64,000 nt of DNA from JAFNAG01 sp963739235 (lineage in GTDB: Bacteria > Acidobacteriota > UBA6911): positions 62,001 through 126,000 of the forward strand of contig CAVTZY010000027.1 of the NCBI GenBank assembly GCA_963739235.1, in the 5' to 3' direction. The translations under genes were made by a program, and so were the position numbers. This document shows positions 1-9,989 of the stretch, piece by piece (position 1 is the first letter of the stretch; each line of letters opens with the position of its first letter). The notes under the pieces were generated by a model that did no database searches, was not told the origin of the DNA, and saw only the letters and a program-made list of their open reading frames with translations.

Positions 1-1
1 G

Positions 2-910
2 ACTTATTCGGCAAGCACAGTTTCGTCGAAGAAGCTGGCCTTCGTTCTGATTGCCGGATTTTCGCTCAACTGGGACGGGCTCAGAACGACCCAGGAACTG
101 GGTTACCGCAAGCCCTTGCTGGTTCAGGGCGAGGGCTGGCGTTACAGTTTCTGGGCTGAGGAAGATGTCCCCGATATCTCCACAAAAGAATTCTATTGGG
201 GTAGCTCGACGTTTCCCGCCGGGAAATATAATTTCTCAAACAAGCCGGCAGATTACGCCTTCTCTTCTTTCGGTGATCCGTTCAGCGATCCGCGCATGAA
301 TTTCCCTGACCTGCTCTCTACACCGGCCGCAGACATGGCGCCTGCGGTGCGTGATGTCGTGCATAAGATCGGTCTGGTCCACGAGACGGGGTTCGGCGTT
401 GATATCCAGAACGTGCTCGGATTCGAGCGCGCCCGTGATTTGGCGGCACTTCTGTTCGCACTGCGCGCGAGCCCCAAAGGGGAGGCGCGGCTTGCGAGGA
501 GCATCCGCGAGCCCCAAAAAATCGGTGTTTACCTGCGGTTGCTTGAGCAAATCCAGTACATCGAACGCGGCAATGACGAGCGATATCACTTGCTTATCCC
601 GGTCCTCGATGGGATGGACAAGAAGTTGGTTGATCAAAGTCTCGCCCTGAGTCGACGGATCTTCTCGGGATGGCTCAAAACCAATTATGGCAAGATGCGA
701 GAAGATCTCGGCGCCTTGACGGCCATGAAGCAGGGCGTACCTTTTGAGTCGCTGTTTACGCAAATCTGGCACGAATGGTTCGGACTGACCACGCGGCAAC
801 TCGTGCATGCCGGATTCATGTTTGACCCTTACAGTAAGGACGTACACTATAAGGGATCGTTCCCGGCACTCTGGCGGCTGTCTCTGTACGATATCAAACA
901 GCTTGAATGA
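2..910 (+). CDS. Unknown protein, 5'-truncated by the window edge
   Basis: The frame is open from base 2 to the TGA at 908-910, so the gene begins outside the window. The visible part, about 302 residues, starts with a segment resembling the end of a signal or membrane helix (KKLAFVLIAGFSL). It continues into a soluble, charged region rich in Arg and Leu with no motif I recognise. A TTG at 116 could be read as a start, but the open frame upstream makes that unlikely. The stop lies only about 12 bases before sequence homologous to the middle of an FtsX permease, so the 3' end may sit on a recombination junction and the native C-terminus may be missing. Function unknown. Confidence 0.6.
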   Translation, partial: TYSASTVSSKKLAFVLIAGFSLNWDGLRTTQELGYRKPLLVQGEGWRYSFWAEEDVPDISTKEFYWGSSTFPAGKYNFSNKPADYAFSSFGDPFSDPRMNFPDLLSTPAADMAPAVRDVVHKIGLVHETGFGVDIQNVLGFERARDLAALLFALRASPKGEARLARSIREPQKIGVYLRLLEQIQYIERGNDERYHLLIPVLDGMDKKLVDQSLALSRRIFSGWLKTNYGKMREDLGALTAMKQGVPFESLFTQIWHEWFGLTTRQLVHAGFMFDPYSKDVHYKGSFPALWRLSLYDIKQLE

Positions 911-919
911 GTCAAACCA

Positions 920-2079
920 GATGCCGTTCGCGTCGCCTTGGGTGCCAGCCGGTGGCGCATAGTGCGCCAATTGCTCATCGAGACGATTGCGCAATCGCTC
1001 GCCGCCGTGGCGCTGGGAATGGTCTTCGCTTACTGGAGCCTGGAGCTGATCCGCAGCAATTTCCCGCCGGCTGTGTTGAAGTATGTACCGGGTATCAACA
1101 TCATGAGCCTCGATTGGCCGACCTTTGTCTACTCCTTTGCCGGCGCCCTGATTGCCGGAACGCTCGCGGGGTTGTTGCCGGCGCTGCACGTTTCGCGCCC
1201 AAAACTGAACGAGTCACTGCGTGAGGGTGCTCGCGGCGCATCGGCCGGCCGAGCGAGGCATCGGATGCGCAGCACCCTGGTGGTCGGCGAAGTCGCGCTG
1301 GCGCTGGTGCTGCTGGTAGGCGCGGGATTGATGATCAACGGCGTAGCGATTATTGGTGAAAAGTTCGCACGGAAGTACTGGCCCGGCGAAAGCCCGCTCG
1401 GAAAGCGGATCAAACTCGGGGATGATGCCTCGAACAATCCGTGGTTGACCATTGTCGGCATCGTTGGAGACGTCCGCTATGATTGGTTCGAGTGCGACCC
1501 AGCTCCCGTCATCTATCTGCCCTACCGCCAGGCCGCACGGCAGATCATGCAGTTTGCCGTGCGCGTGCCCGGGAATCCCCTGTCCTTCGCGCAGGCGGTC
1601 CGCAAACAAGTAGGGCGGTGGACGCGGACATGCCGGTTTTCAACGTCAAGACCGAAGCGCGCGTGATTTACGAATCGGTAATCGGAATCACTTACGTGGC
1701 TGTGATGATGACTGTGCTGGGATTCATTGCGCTCGTGCTGGCCTCGTTGGGCCTATACGGTGTGATGGCCTACGCCGTGACCGAGCGCACCCATGAAATA
1801 GGCGTACGCATGGCTTTGGGAGCACGGACCGGCGAGGTGCTGCGCCTCATGGTTATGCGCGGCATCACGCTTACCGCGATCGGATTGATCATCGGCCTGG
1901 CACGTTCCTACGCATTGGCCAATCTGCTCTCGAGGCTGATTGCCGGAGTGAGCGCCACCGATCTGGCAACCTTCGGCGGCGGCGTGGGCGTGCTGGCGTT
2001 CGTCGCATTCGCTGCCACGTACATCCCTGCGCGACGTGCAGCGCAAGTAGATCCATTGATCGCATTGCGGTATGAATAA
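920..2079 (+). pseudogene. ADOP/MacB-like FtsX permease, decayed C-terminal part
   Basis: The translation from 920 (DAVRVALGASRWR) matches the cytoplasmic loop after the third helix of the first FtsX domain in ADOP permeases, so everything before it is missing. Homology runs to the conserved GAGLMIN helix. It then jumps directly to the EKFARKYWPGESPLGKRIKL segment, which normally lies roughly 150 residues further on, indicating an internal deletion near 1340. A frameshift near 1610-1620 moves the frame from 1 to the one ending at 2079, which carries the last three helices and the typical end VDPLIALRYE. Intact relatives are about 800-890 residues and export unknown substrates or act as accessory transport proteins. 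Three independent lesions make this a dead gene. Confidence 0.85.
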
Positions 2080-2777
2080 CCGCGGGTTGCAGGAAATGGG
2101 ATGGGGCGGGGCCTCGGAAATTGCTATGCTCCCCAGACACGGCATTCGAGAATGTAGGGATGTCGCGGGACGGCATCGTGGTGACGTTTCCTCGAACACG
2201 ACTCGCGGGCATGTCGGGGATTCCACTTCTAGGGTAAGCGCTTTATACGTCCGGGTGAACGCCGCCAGGCCGGTTCCTGTGGCGCGCTATCGCCACATCT
2301 TTGGGCAACTGAAGCCCTGCATCCTATCCCGGTTTTTGTCATGCTGTCGAAGCCAGACCCTCTGGCTTGGGGCCGATTCCAGGTACCTCCGGCAGTCGCT
2401 CGACTTCACCAGATGTTTGGATTTGCTGAAATGATTCTTGTGTCCATAGAGCTATCTAGGTGTAATGTGGGAAACAGATTATTGTTGGGACTCTAGTGAC
2501 TGCCGATGCAGGGACCGCAGGTGTTATCGCCCGTCTCGACAGGGGAGGGCGGAGCGAGCATGCACCCGGCGTTTGTCATCCAGCTAAGTGGGCAGTGCTT
2601 GTGGCTTATCTGGTTAAACCGCGAACTGGATCATGCGCAACCGGTTGATTATCAGCGAAATTTCCGTTTTGGCAATCCAGTCTGGATGGAATAAGCGGGC
2701 GCCATCTGGCGGCCTATCCAGTTGTCGAGACCCGTATAATCTAAGTCAGACCGACCGGCAGGAGGTCGGACCGCATC
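2080..2777. other. Intergenic, no gene seen
   Basis: About 700 bases between the dead permease and the glycosyltransferase. Short open frames here have no recognisable composition, start signal or family resemblance. I see no tRNA, clear terminator or repeat. Confidence 0.5.
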
Positions 2778-3566
2778 GTGTGCCAAACGAGAACCGAACC
2801 TATGTCGGGGGCTGGAACCCGAGAGGCGCTCGTCACTCTGCCATCGGTTTCGGTGATAGTCCCGGCCTTTGACGAGGAGCGCTGCATTGCGGAGACGCTA
2901 GACCATCTCCGTGCGGCCGGTGAGCTCTTGAGGGCCCATACCGACACGCCCGTTCAGATTCTCCTTGTCGATAACGCCAGTACCGATCGAACCGCGGCGA
3001 TTGCGCGCGACCGTGGCGTCACCGTGATCGGCGAGGCCGAGCACAACATCGCGAAGGTCCGTAACGCCGGGGCACGCGCTGCCGATCACGACGTTCTCGT
3101 CTTCGTTGACGCGGACACGCTGGTCCCCAGTCAATCGTTACTGCGCATCGGTCAGGTGATGGCGAACTCGGCTTGTTTGGGCGGGGCCGTTGATAACACG
3201 TATGATGCCCAGCGTCCCGTCATCCGGGCCTACCTCAAATTCTGGCGCATCGTGGGGATCCTTGGTGGCATGGCCCAGGGCGCCTGCCAATTCTGCGGGC
3301 GGGAAACCTTCGCGGAACTGGGCGGCTATGACGAAACGTTGTATATGGGGGAAGATGTCGACTTCTTCTGGCGCCTTCGCGCCGCGGCGCGGATACGCGG
3401 GCTGCAGACTTGTTTCATCCGCGATCTCCAGGTCGCGACATCGGCTCGGAGATTCGATACGTGGCCTCTGTGGCGCACGCTGGTGTTGACGAATCCCGTT
3501 GTGGCGTTTGCGCTGCGCCGCCGCAGGTTTCCATGGGCAGGGTGGTATAACGAGCCGCCACGCTGA
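2778..3566 (+). CDS. Family 2 glycosyltransferase
   Basis: A 262-residue GT-A fold glycosyltransferase that should transfer a sugar from a nucleotide-sugar donor to a glycan or lipid acceptor. The N-terminal strand SVSVIVPAFDEE, the LLVDNASTDRT segment and the DXD-type metal site VFVDADT are visible. A later GGYDETLYMGEDVDFFWRL block matches the acceptor-side ED motif. There is no strong transmembrane helix, so it probably works at the cytoplasmic face. The GTG at 2778 is preferred because AGGAGGT lies at 2760-2766 with good spacing; the ATG at 2802 has no such site. Flanking genes do not form a polysaccharide cluster, so acceptor and product are unknown. Confidence 0.85.
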   Translation: MCQTRTEPMSGAGTREALVTLPSVSVIVPAFDEERCIAETLDHLRAAGELLRAHTDTPVQILLVDNASTDRTAAIARDRGVTVIGEAEHNIAKVRNAGARAADHDVLVFVDADTLVPSQSLLRIGQVMANSACLGGAVDNTYDAQRPVIRAYLKFWRIVGILGGMAQGACQFCGRETFAELGGYDETLYMGEDVDFFWRLRAAARIRGLQTCFIRDLQVATSARRFDTWPLWRTLVLTNPVVAFALRRRRFPWAGWYNEPPR

Positions 3567-3910
3567 GTCTGACGTCGGAGAGAAGCGGGACAGCGGTCTA
3601 ACGCGCGTGAACCCGGCAGCGGGCGCCGCGCCGGGAGAGAACGACTGGTTTCAGTGCGCCCGCCGCGTTTTCTCAGGTTGTCGATATCTGTTACGCATAG
3701 TCGATAGATGACAAGATGCCTTCCCATTGAGAGTGCTTTGGGAATTGAAGACTGGCTTCCAGTAGCCGCTGCCACGCGGAGCCGCTCGCCATGTGTCAGC
3801 CATTTGCTGCCGTAGATTCGTGCACACTGGGAATGACGTTTTTTTGCGGCGCGTTTTCTCTGAAGACGTTACTCACCCTTTACTTCCGATCGCACCAAGG
3901 CGCAAGGTTT
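3567..3910. other. Intergenic with a short dispersed repeat
   Basis: No gene is visible. Bases 3741-3790 resemble 11133-11182, sharing a GGAATTGAAGA block followed by TTCCAGTAGCCGCTG and CCGCTCGC. Confidence 0.5.
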
Positions 3911-3945
3911 TTGAACCAGAAATGCGGTATAACGTATGATCATAC
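3911..3945 (+). promoter_or_regulatory. Promoter and palindromic operator of the MazEF-like pair
   Basis: TTGAAC at 3911-3916 and TATGAT at 3935-3940 are 18 bases apart. The -10 box lies inside the perfect 12-base palindrome GTATGATCATAC (3934-3945). The antitoxin ATG is at 3958, leaving a leader of about 10 bases. Ribbon-helix-helix antitoxins normally bind such palindromes to repress their own operon, so autoregulation is the natural inference. Confidence 0.65.
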
Positions 3946-3957
3946 TGCGAGCTAGGC

Positions 3958-4200
3958 ATGTCCAAATCTAAAATTGCCATCACCCTGGAAGAAACCATGC
4001 TGAACCGGCTGGATGAGTTGGTCGAACAATCCAGGTATCCGAGTCGCAGCCGAGCAATCGAAGAAGCAGTAGAGGAGAAGCTCGCCCGTTTGGAGCGCAA
4101 CAGATTGGCGCGAGAATGCACCAAACTCAATCCAGCTTTCGAGAAGGCGCTTGCAGAAGAAGGCCTGTCGGAGGACATTTCACGATGGCCCGAATACTGA
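3958..4200 (+). CDS. Ribbon-helix-helix antitoxin (MazE/CopG-like)
   Basis: Eighty residues. The N-terminal KIAITLEETMLNRLDELV strand-helix followed by SRSRAIEEAVEEKL is the ribbon-helix-helix DNA-binding fold. The C-terminal 30 residues are acidic and should wrap the toxin. The gene overlaps the next one: the toxin ATG at 4185 lies inside its last codons, the usual coupling of antitoxin and toxin translation. A palindromic operator overlaps the promoter upstream. It should neutralise the downstream endoribonuclease and repress the operon as the complex. Subfamily (MazE versus CopG/ParD) is not certain from sequence alone. Confidence 0.85.
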   Translation: MSKSKIAITLEETMLNRLDELVEQSRYPSRSRAIEEAVEEKLARLERNRLARECTKLNPAFEKALAEEGLSEDISRWPEY

Positions 4201-4523
4201 GAGGGGAGATTCGCTGGGCCGATCTGAATCCGACGCGGGGCAATGAGCAAGAAGGCAACCGCCCTGTGCTCGTCGTGAGCCACGACATCTTCAATGAGCG
4301 CTCTGGGACAGTAATTGCTGTGGTGCTCACCAGCCAGCCGCAGCCCGCGGGTTTTCCCCTGACATTGGCACTGCAGTCGAAACGCCTCCCCAAGAAATCG
4401 GGGTTCAAGATCAGCCAGATACGAACTCTGGCTGTCGAGCGGATAGGCTCCCGGCATAGCAAGGCGACGCCGGAAGAGATGGCTAAGGTAGTAGAGGGAC
4501 TCATAGAAATCATCGGAACTTAA
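4185..4523 (+). CDS. MazF/PemK-like endoribonuclease toxin
   Basis: A 112-residue protein of normal MazF length. The signature RGEIRWADLNPTRGNEQEG followed by NRPVLVVSHDIFN gives the conserved N-terminal loop and beta core. A later TLAVERIG block matches the second half of the PemK/MazF fold. Family members cleave mRNA at short sequences and stop growth when the antitoxin is lost. The ATG at 4185 was chosen over upstream in-frame codons because it starts the conserved strand and gives a 16-base overlap with the antitoxin gene. The pair looks intact. Confidence 0.9.
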   Translation: MARILRGEIRWADLNPTRGNEQEGNRPVLVVSHDIFNERSGTVIAVVLTSQPQPAGFPLTLALQSKRLPKKSGFKISQIRTLAVERIGSRHSKATPEEMAKVVEGLIEIIGT

Positions 4524-4615
4524 TTCTACGTTCCTTCGTTTCAGCCACGGCGGCTCATTGTCGCGCCATTAGCCGCCGACCGCAAACGCTGGTTAGACAG
4601 CGTTACCTGGACGAG

Positions 4616-5509
4616 CTAACGCGGGCCATCTGCGAGGAACTTCTTTACCACGCTTGGGAATATCATCCCGGCTTCTGTTCCGCCGCCGCAGGAAACAGTC
4701 GGCGGCATGAAGTCGCAGAAGAAGAAGACGCCGTGTGTGGCGTTCGGCACGATCCACAGCTGCGAACCGCGTATCTTCCGGGCTAGCTCGACCGGCACTT
4801 CCAGTGGAAAGACCTCATCCCGATCCCCCTGGATTATCAGCGTGCGGGCACGGATGGTCGCAAGGGCAGCGTCGGACATGGTGAAATCGTCGTCCAAGGC
4901 GCCCGTCAGTCCCAGAGCAGTGACCTCACGCAACTGGTCTTCGCCTCGTGGATGCCACGTCTTGACCTCATTTAGCCACCAATCGTGTTCGAGTGGTGCG
5001 TGGATATTCTCTTCGTGATATTTGCGCGATGCCGGGGGAAGCCGGTGAGCTCCAACGATGCTGATCATTGCCGCGATCCGTGATGGCTGCTGGGTTGCCA
5101 TCCGAAGGGCGACGTGGCCGCCAAAGCTGAATCCGGCCACGTTCGCGCGGTCGATCTTGAGGGAGTCCAAAAGTGCGAACATGTCCTGGGCGACTTGCGA
5201 GGCCTTCAGTTCGCCCTCGGTATTCGCCGTGCGCCCGCGGCCGCGGAGATCGGGAACGATCAAGCGGTGATCGGCGGCGAGTGCGGGCAAGAAAGGTTGC
5301 CACACACGCCATGTGTTGGTAAGCCCGTGTAAGAGCAGCAGCGGTGGACCGCTTCCGTAAATACGATAATACTGCTGGATCCCTCGCAGATCGACGGTCC
5401 CCTCTCGGGTAGGCGGCAACTCCTCGCGCCGAGCGCAAGCGACCGAGACCACTCCGAGGAGTAGTAGCGCCACCAGCCAAGCGCAGGTTGTCGATAATCT
5501 TCCAAACAT
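4616..5509 (-). CDS. Alpha/beta hydrolase, predicted lipoprotein
   Basis: A 297-residue hydrolase that should act outside the cytoplasmic membrane. The ATG at 5509 is preceded by AGGGGAGAG at proper spacing and starts a hydrophobic signal ending in a lipobox-like VSVAC (Cys25). The fold markers are LLLLHGLTNTW (oxyanion hole), GFSFGG with nucleophile Ser128, the acid in GDRDE (Asp229 or Asp231) and catalytic His259 in NATHG. Closest general resemblance is to the haloperoxidase/epoxide hydrolase/esterase group; the substrate cannot be told. It is the first of three separately initiated minus-strand genes for secreted proteins (4616-6812), with no shared pathway evident. Confidence 0.85.
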   Translation of the reverse strand: MFGRLSTTCAWLVALLLLGVVSVACARREELPPTREGTVDLRGIQQYYRIYGSGPPLLLLHGLTNTWRVWQPFLPALAADHRLIVPDLRGRGRTANTEGELKASQVAQDMFALLDSLKIDRANVAGFSFGGHVALRMATQQPSRIAAMISIVGAHRLPPASRKYHEENIHAPLEHDWWLNEVKTWHPRGEDQLREVTALGLTGALDDDFTMSDAALATIRARTLIIQGDRDEVFPLEVPVELARKIRGSQLWIVPNATHGVFFFCDFMPPTVSCGGGTEAGMIFPSVVKKFLADGPR

Positions 5510-5691
5510 GGCTCTCCCCTGGTAAAGACCCATCTCGTCCTCCCGATTAGCAAATATGCCACCGGCACCGCTGCCTGACATCGAAAAACTTCGAGTTCAA
5601 CAAGGGCCTTCTCGCCCGCTCCGCCGGATAACGTGCGGGGCTCATCCCGCGAACGGAATAAAAACGGGCCGCGACACCACGGTGACCGGCT

Positions 5692-6234
5692 CTACTTTGC
5701 CTTGGTGTATTTCGCCTCAAACTCGGCTGTCCATACCTTGGCATCCGCTGACGCTTCACACTTCAGATCCATCGACGCTCCATTCGGTGCGTACGTGATC
5801 GTGCACCGCTCGTGCACAGGGTTGCCGTCGCCCGCGTAGCCGTTACCGGTCCAATGCCACACGTTCCCGTCGATCCCGATCGTCGCTGACTCAAAGGCCC
5901 CGCTGTTATCGAATAGGGTGCCGGTGTATTTCTTCGCAATCGGATCGTACGCAAACACGATATGGGTTTTGAAATCGCCCAAAGGCCCTTTGGCGTCCCG
6001 ATTCAACTGCATGAAGAAGCCACCCGGCATCCACTCGTACCGCTCTGTGCCCGATACTTTGCCGCCAGGCCCGAACGGGCTCGGCTTCACTTCTCCTTCG
6101 AACCGCCACGTTCCTATGGCGACCTCAAACTTCTTAAGTTCGGGACCCGGCTTTGGCGCCTGACCTTGCGCTACTACACACACGAGCAACAATGGGATAA
6201 ACAGCACGCTAATCCTTCCGCAGTTTGGTGCCAT
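5692..6234 (-). CDS. DUF1579-like secreted protein
   Basis: About 180 residues. An AAAGGAG lies nine bases before the ATG at 6234; the ATG at 6243 is directly against it and so less likely. A signal peptide (ISVLFIPLLLVCVVAQGQA) is followed by a lipocalin-like domain with an IGTWRFEGEV opening and a GTERYEWMPGGFFMQ block. The later KYTGTLFDNSGAF and GNVWHWTGNG segments are typical of the family. Members are common in Acidobacteria as small secreted proteins of unknown ligand. It lies between a hydrolase and a SnoaL-like gene in the same orientation. Confidence 0.75.
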   Translation of the reverse strand: MAPNCGRISVLFIPLLLVCVVAQGQAPKPGPELKKFEVAIGTWRFEGEVKPSPFGPGGKVSGTERYEWMPGGFFMQLNRDAKGPLGDFKTHIVFAYDPIAKKYTGTLFDNSGAFESATIGIDGNVWHWTGNGYAGDGNPVHERCTITYAPNGASMDLKCEASADAKVWTAEFEAKYTKAK

Positions 6235-6341
6235 GTGAAGCATCTCCTTTCAGTTAATGACAGTTGTGCACCAGAGTCTGTATGCCTGATACGCTCGCAA
6301 CGTCGCCGAAAAACCGGACCTTTACGTCATCGATTGTGGAA

Positions 6342-6812
6342 CTATCGCTGTTCCGCAGGGAGAACACGCAAGGCTGCGACGCGCCAGGTCCCGTCGCGAC
6401 GCACCATAACCCATGTTCCACGATCCTGCGACGGCTCGCCTTCACTAAGCCGCGCTGTGCATTCGGCGATCGCAACGTCGGAGCTGAGAAATCGAATACT
6501 GTCAACCGTAAGGCTGATCTGACGCGTCGAAGGCATCTTGGCCCAGTCTGTCTCTGTGGCGCGTCGGATTGCCTCGTGCCCTGAACTGCGAGGCCCCGCG
6601 ACCATCATGACATCGCCATCTGTAGCGTATATCGCGGCGAGCGCTGCCGTGTCGCGCTTATTATAAGCAGCCTCCATCGCAGCCACCTGCCCACGAATAG
6701 CCGCCTCATCACTGGTCCTGTTCTGCGCTTGCTCAGTTGTCCGACAGCACAGCAGAGCGAAAGGCAGCATTAGAAGCAACATCACGTAACACATCCGTCT
6801 AAGCTGAAGCAT
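6342..6812 (-). CDS. SnoaL-like/DUF4440 family lipoprotein
   Basis: A 156-residue protein. The ATG at 6812 follows TAGGAGA and opens a signal sequence (YVMLLLMLPFALLCC) with a lipobox-like cysteine. The mature part (DEAAIRGQVAAMEAAYNKRD, then YATDGDVMMVAGP and a DRGTWVMVRRDGTWRV end) is the SgcJ/EcaC or DUF4440 cone-shaped NTF2-like fold. Such proteins may bind small ligands or act as steroid-isomerase-like enzymes, but no catalytic assignment is possible here. Confidence 0.8.
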   Translation of the reverse strand: MLQLRRMCYVMLLLMLPFALLCCRTTEQAQNRTSDEAAIRGQVAAMEAAYNKRDTAALAAIYATDGDVMMVAGPRSSGHEAIRRATETDWAKMPSTRQISLTVDSIRFLSSDVAIAECTARLSEGEPSQDRGTWVMVRRDGTWRVAALRVLPAEQR

Positions 6813-6864
6813 GGAGAGATCTCCTATCTTTGTCGTCCCAACATAGGCTCCCAGACCTTTGCGC

Positions 6865-9581
6865 CTACGGGCGCATCGGCGGCTTTCCCTGCCGCAACGC
6901 ATCCGCCCAGCCAAACAGCAACCGAATCTCACCCTTGTCCTTCGCGGCGTCCGGGCTCACGCGGATGAGGATCTTGGAGTGATCAGGCGTGGCCGTGCTG
7001 TATGCTGCCGCGATGCCGACGTTGTGCACGAGAGTCATGGGCTGGCCATGTGAGAAGCCGCCCTCCGTCGACACCGGGTAGGCCTCGATGTGCCCCGAGA
7101 GCGTCGCGACAAGGATCTCGTGGCCATCGGCCCGCCAGCTCAGCACGCGTCCACCCTCGGTCGTGAGCGGCCACGTCTGGCGGTGTTCCGGAAACGTGGT
7201 CACGTAGGCCTCCGCACGGCCCGACTCCTGGGAGGTAAAGGCCACGTAGTGATCGTCGCGTGAAAAGGCAGCGCCTTCCAGGGCTCTGGGTCCGACGAAG
7301 CGCGTGAGTGTGCGCGACCCGAACGACCACGAGGAGAGATACGTCCCCTTCTCATCGAACGTGTAGACGAGCAGGGACGCGCCGTCGTGGGACCAGGCGA
7401 CCGGGTGCTCGAGAATCTCAGGGGCTCTCGATTTCGGGCCGGCTCAGCCCGGTGCGTAGATCCTTGATGTACACATCGTCCAACTGGCCAGGAGGCTGGT
7501 ACGTATAGGCCAGGCGCGTGCCGTCGGCGGACCAGACCGGATTACCGGTAAACCCGCGTGTCGGCGTCAGCGGCTCTAGGCCATCGCTCTGGAGGTCCAT
7601 CAGCCGCAGGTCTTGGGTGCCGGAGCGCGGGTCGGCTATCGACGCCGCCAAGCGGTGGCCGTCCACCGGGTTGAGCGCCATGTAATAACTGAATTCTCGC
7701 GCGGTGCTGACACGGCTGCCCAAACCGCTGCGATCGACAAGATGCAGTTCCGCATTGAACGAACCCGAAATCCCGCCGAGCAGCGCGACCGCTGGCGGCG
7801 GCCGCACCGCGAGCGTCCCGTCCACCGCCGCGGAAATCGCCGCGAAGTAGTAGCTAGCTTCGATAGCCGCGGTCCCTCCGATCGGCGCAGTTGGGCCTAC
7901 GGTTCCCGTGGCGAGGTCGAACGGCGCCGCCATGAGCGCCCCCCTCGCGGACGAAGACGAGATAGCCGGGCGGCGCGTACACCGCGCTGGAGAGATCGGG
8001 CAAAAGTTTCCGGATCTCCGAGTTGTCCAACGACCCCAGGTAGATCCCTTGTTCACTGGCTTCCGCGGCACGGGTATACAACTTGGCGGTGAACACGAAC
8101 CGGCGGCCGTCCGGCAAGAGGCTCGGCCAGAAGTGCGACCAGTCGGCGCTCGGCACTTTCGTCGCGGGTGTCTCCGCGCCGCCATTTGCGTTCACCCGGA
8201 ATAGCGCGCTGCCCGGACTGAAAACGATGGTGCCGTCGGCCGCCCACGTGCCGCCAGCGAAGCCGAGGAAGCTGTCGGTCACCACCCGAACCGGCCCTCC
8301 ATCCGCGGGCACGAGCTTCAGGGAACCGCCGGCGAAGAATCCGAGGTTGCGGGAGTCCGGCGACCAGAAAGGCAAGGCGGCATCCTCGGTATCGGGCACG
8401 GGTTGCGCTTCGCCGCTCGCCAGGTCCCGCACCCAGAGCAGGGGCATACCGTCGCGGCGTCTGGCTCTGTACGCGACGCGTTTACCGTCGGGCGAGATCG
8501 CGGGTGCGCCGACTTCGCCGCCTTCGGGGTGAACGATCGACACGCGAAGCGGGCGCAAGTTCGGTGGGCGCGCGCGCGGCCACACGCCGGACAGCACCAG
8601 TCCCGCTGCACCGAACGCCGCCAGAGCGGCTCCCAAGGCTGTCCAGACGAGCTTCTGCCGACGCGTGGCGCCGAGGATGAGCGCGGAGCTCGCCAGTGAT
8701 TCGCCGGCGCCCGCATCGAGCGATCCCCACGCGATCGTGTCCTCGATCTCCAACCGCGCGTCGGCGATGTCGTGCAACCGCGCACGCGGGTCCTTCTTGA
8801 GACACCGCTTCAGCAACTCGACGATGCGCGGCGGCGGCGCGGACGGCAGCGCCGTCCAGTCCGGCTCCCTCGTCATCACCGCCACGATCAGGTCCGTGAC
8901 ATCGTCGCCCGCAAACGCCCGCTGCCCCGTCAACAGCTCGTACAGCACGCACCCAAACGCCCAGATGTCCGTCCGCTTGTCGACCGCCTTCCCCTTCGCC
9001 TGCTCCGGGCTCATGTAGGCGGCCGTCCCCACGATCACGCCCAGCCGGCTCGTCATTGTCGTCATCGTTGGCGACTGCGATGCGTCCGGCGCCGATTCAT
9101 CAACCAGCGCCTTCGCTAGCCCGAAGTCGAGCACCTTCACCCGCCCGTCCTCGGTCAGCTTGATGTTCGCGGGCTCGAGGTCCCGGTGGACGATCCCCTT
9201 TTCGCGCGCCGCCTCCAGCGCGTCGGCGATCTGCGCCGCGATGGCCAGCGCCTCGGTAATTGGCGCCGGCTTTCCCGCAATGCGGGCATCAAGCGTCGGG
9301 CCTTCGACCAGCTCGAGCACGAGCGCCGTAACGCTGTCCGTTTCCTCGACACCGTAGATCGCCGCGATGTGGGGATGATTGAGCGCGGCCAGGACCTGTG
9401 CTTCCCGTGTGAAACGCGCCCGTCGCTCAGGATCGGCCGCGAACGCAGCCGGGAGGATCTTGAGCGCGACCTCGCGCCGCAGCTTCGGGTCTAGCCCACG
9501 ATACACTTCGCCCATTCCGCCGGCGCCGAGCGGCGCAATGATCTGATAGGGTCCCAGAAACGTTCCCGAAGACAGGGTCAC
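6865..9581 (-). pseudogene. Ser/Thr protein kinase with PD40 propeller, two frameshifts
   Basis: The gene reads as a Hanks-type kinase of about 905 residues if two shifts are repaired. The kinase domain has a GAGGMGEVY glycine loop, Lys41 in VALKILP, HRD at 132-134, LDFGLAKAL and a full C-lobe. One membrane helix (VWTALGAALAAFGAAGLVL) follows, then a six-bladed PD40/TolB-like propeller (AISPDGKRVAY, WSPDSRNLGFF and later repeats). The catalytic loop reads HRDLEPAN: the near-invariant Lys is Glu136, which should cripple phosphotransfer. A shift in a run of six G/C near 7930 and another in four C near 7425 split the propeller into three frames. Start is GTG at 9581. Either a decaying gene or one with homopolymer sequencing errors; the Lys change favours decay. 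Confidence 0.85.
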
Positions 9582-9952
9582 AGCCGTGCCTCAGCAGACA
9601 TTGTTCGGTGGAACGACCTCTGATACGACCTTCAACTTAATTGCGTGTTATTTTGAAATCCCGAGCTATGGTCGAGATTATACCCATTCACTCATTCAAG
9701 TCAAAGTCTAATGCGGATTCAAAATCAAGGATCTGGCAGCGGGTTCCGATTTGCAGAACCGCAATGAATCCGAGCGGATGTGGGGCTGACGACGGCAAGA
9801 TCCCGATCGGATAATACCTCGACAATTCTGCACCCCCCAGTTCCGGTTCATATCAAAAAACAGGCCTGACTATTGGGCTTGGCACCGATGGGGGGTCCGA
9901 CAGAGAAGGGCAGCTCTCGGCTTTTGTGGTTTAGAACCAAATGTCAAATGGA
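9582..9952. other. Intergenic, no gene seen
   Basis: AT-richer than its surroundings, without a supported reading frame, RNA gene or repeat. It separates two divergently transcribed genes. Confidence 0.5.
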
Positions 9953-9981
9953 TTGCGTTTAGTTTAACTATTCGCTATTAT
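9953..9981 (+). promoter_or_regulatory. Promoter of the DUF4143-type ATPase
   Basis: TTGCGT at 9953-9958 and TATTAT at 9976-9981 are 17 bases apart in an AT-rich stretch. The likely transcription start falls about two bases before the ATG at 9990, and no Shine-Dalgarno fits, so the message may be leaderless. Confidence 0.55.
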
Positions 9982-9989
9982 GTTTTCCT

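Noticed and set aside
236..1189. Long minus-strand open frame (317 codons) opposite the first two genes
   Set aside because: It crosses the junction of two plus-strand coding regions with clear family signal, and its translation has no recognisable pattern.
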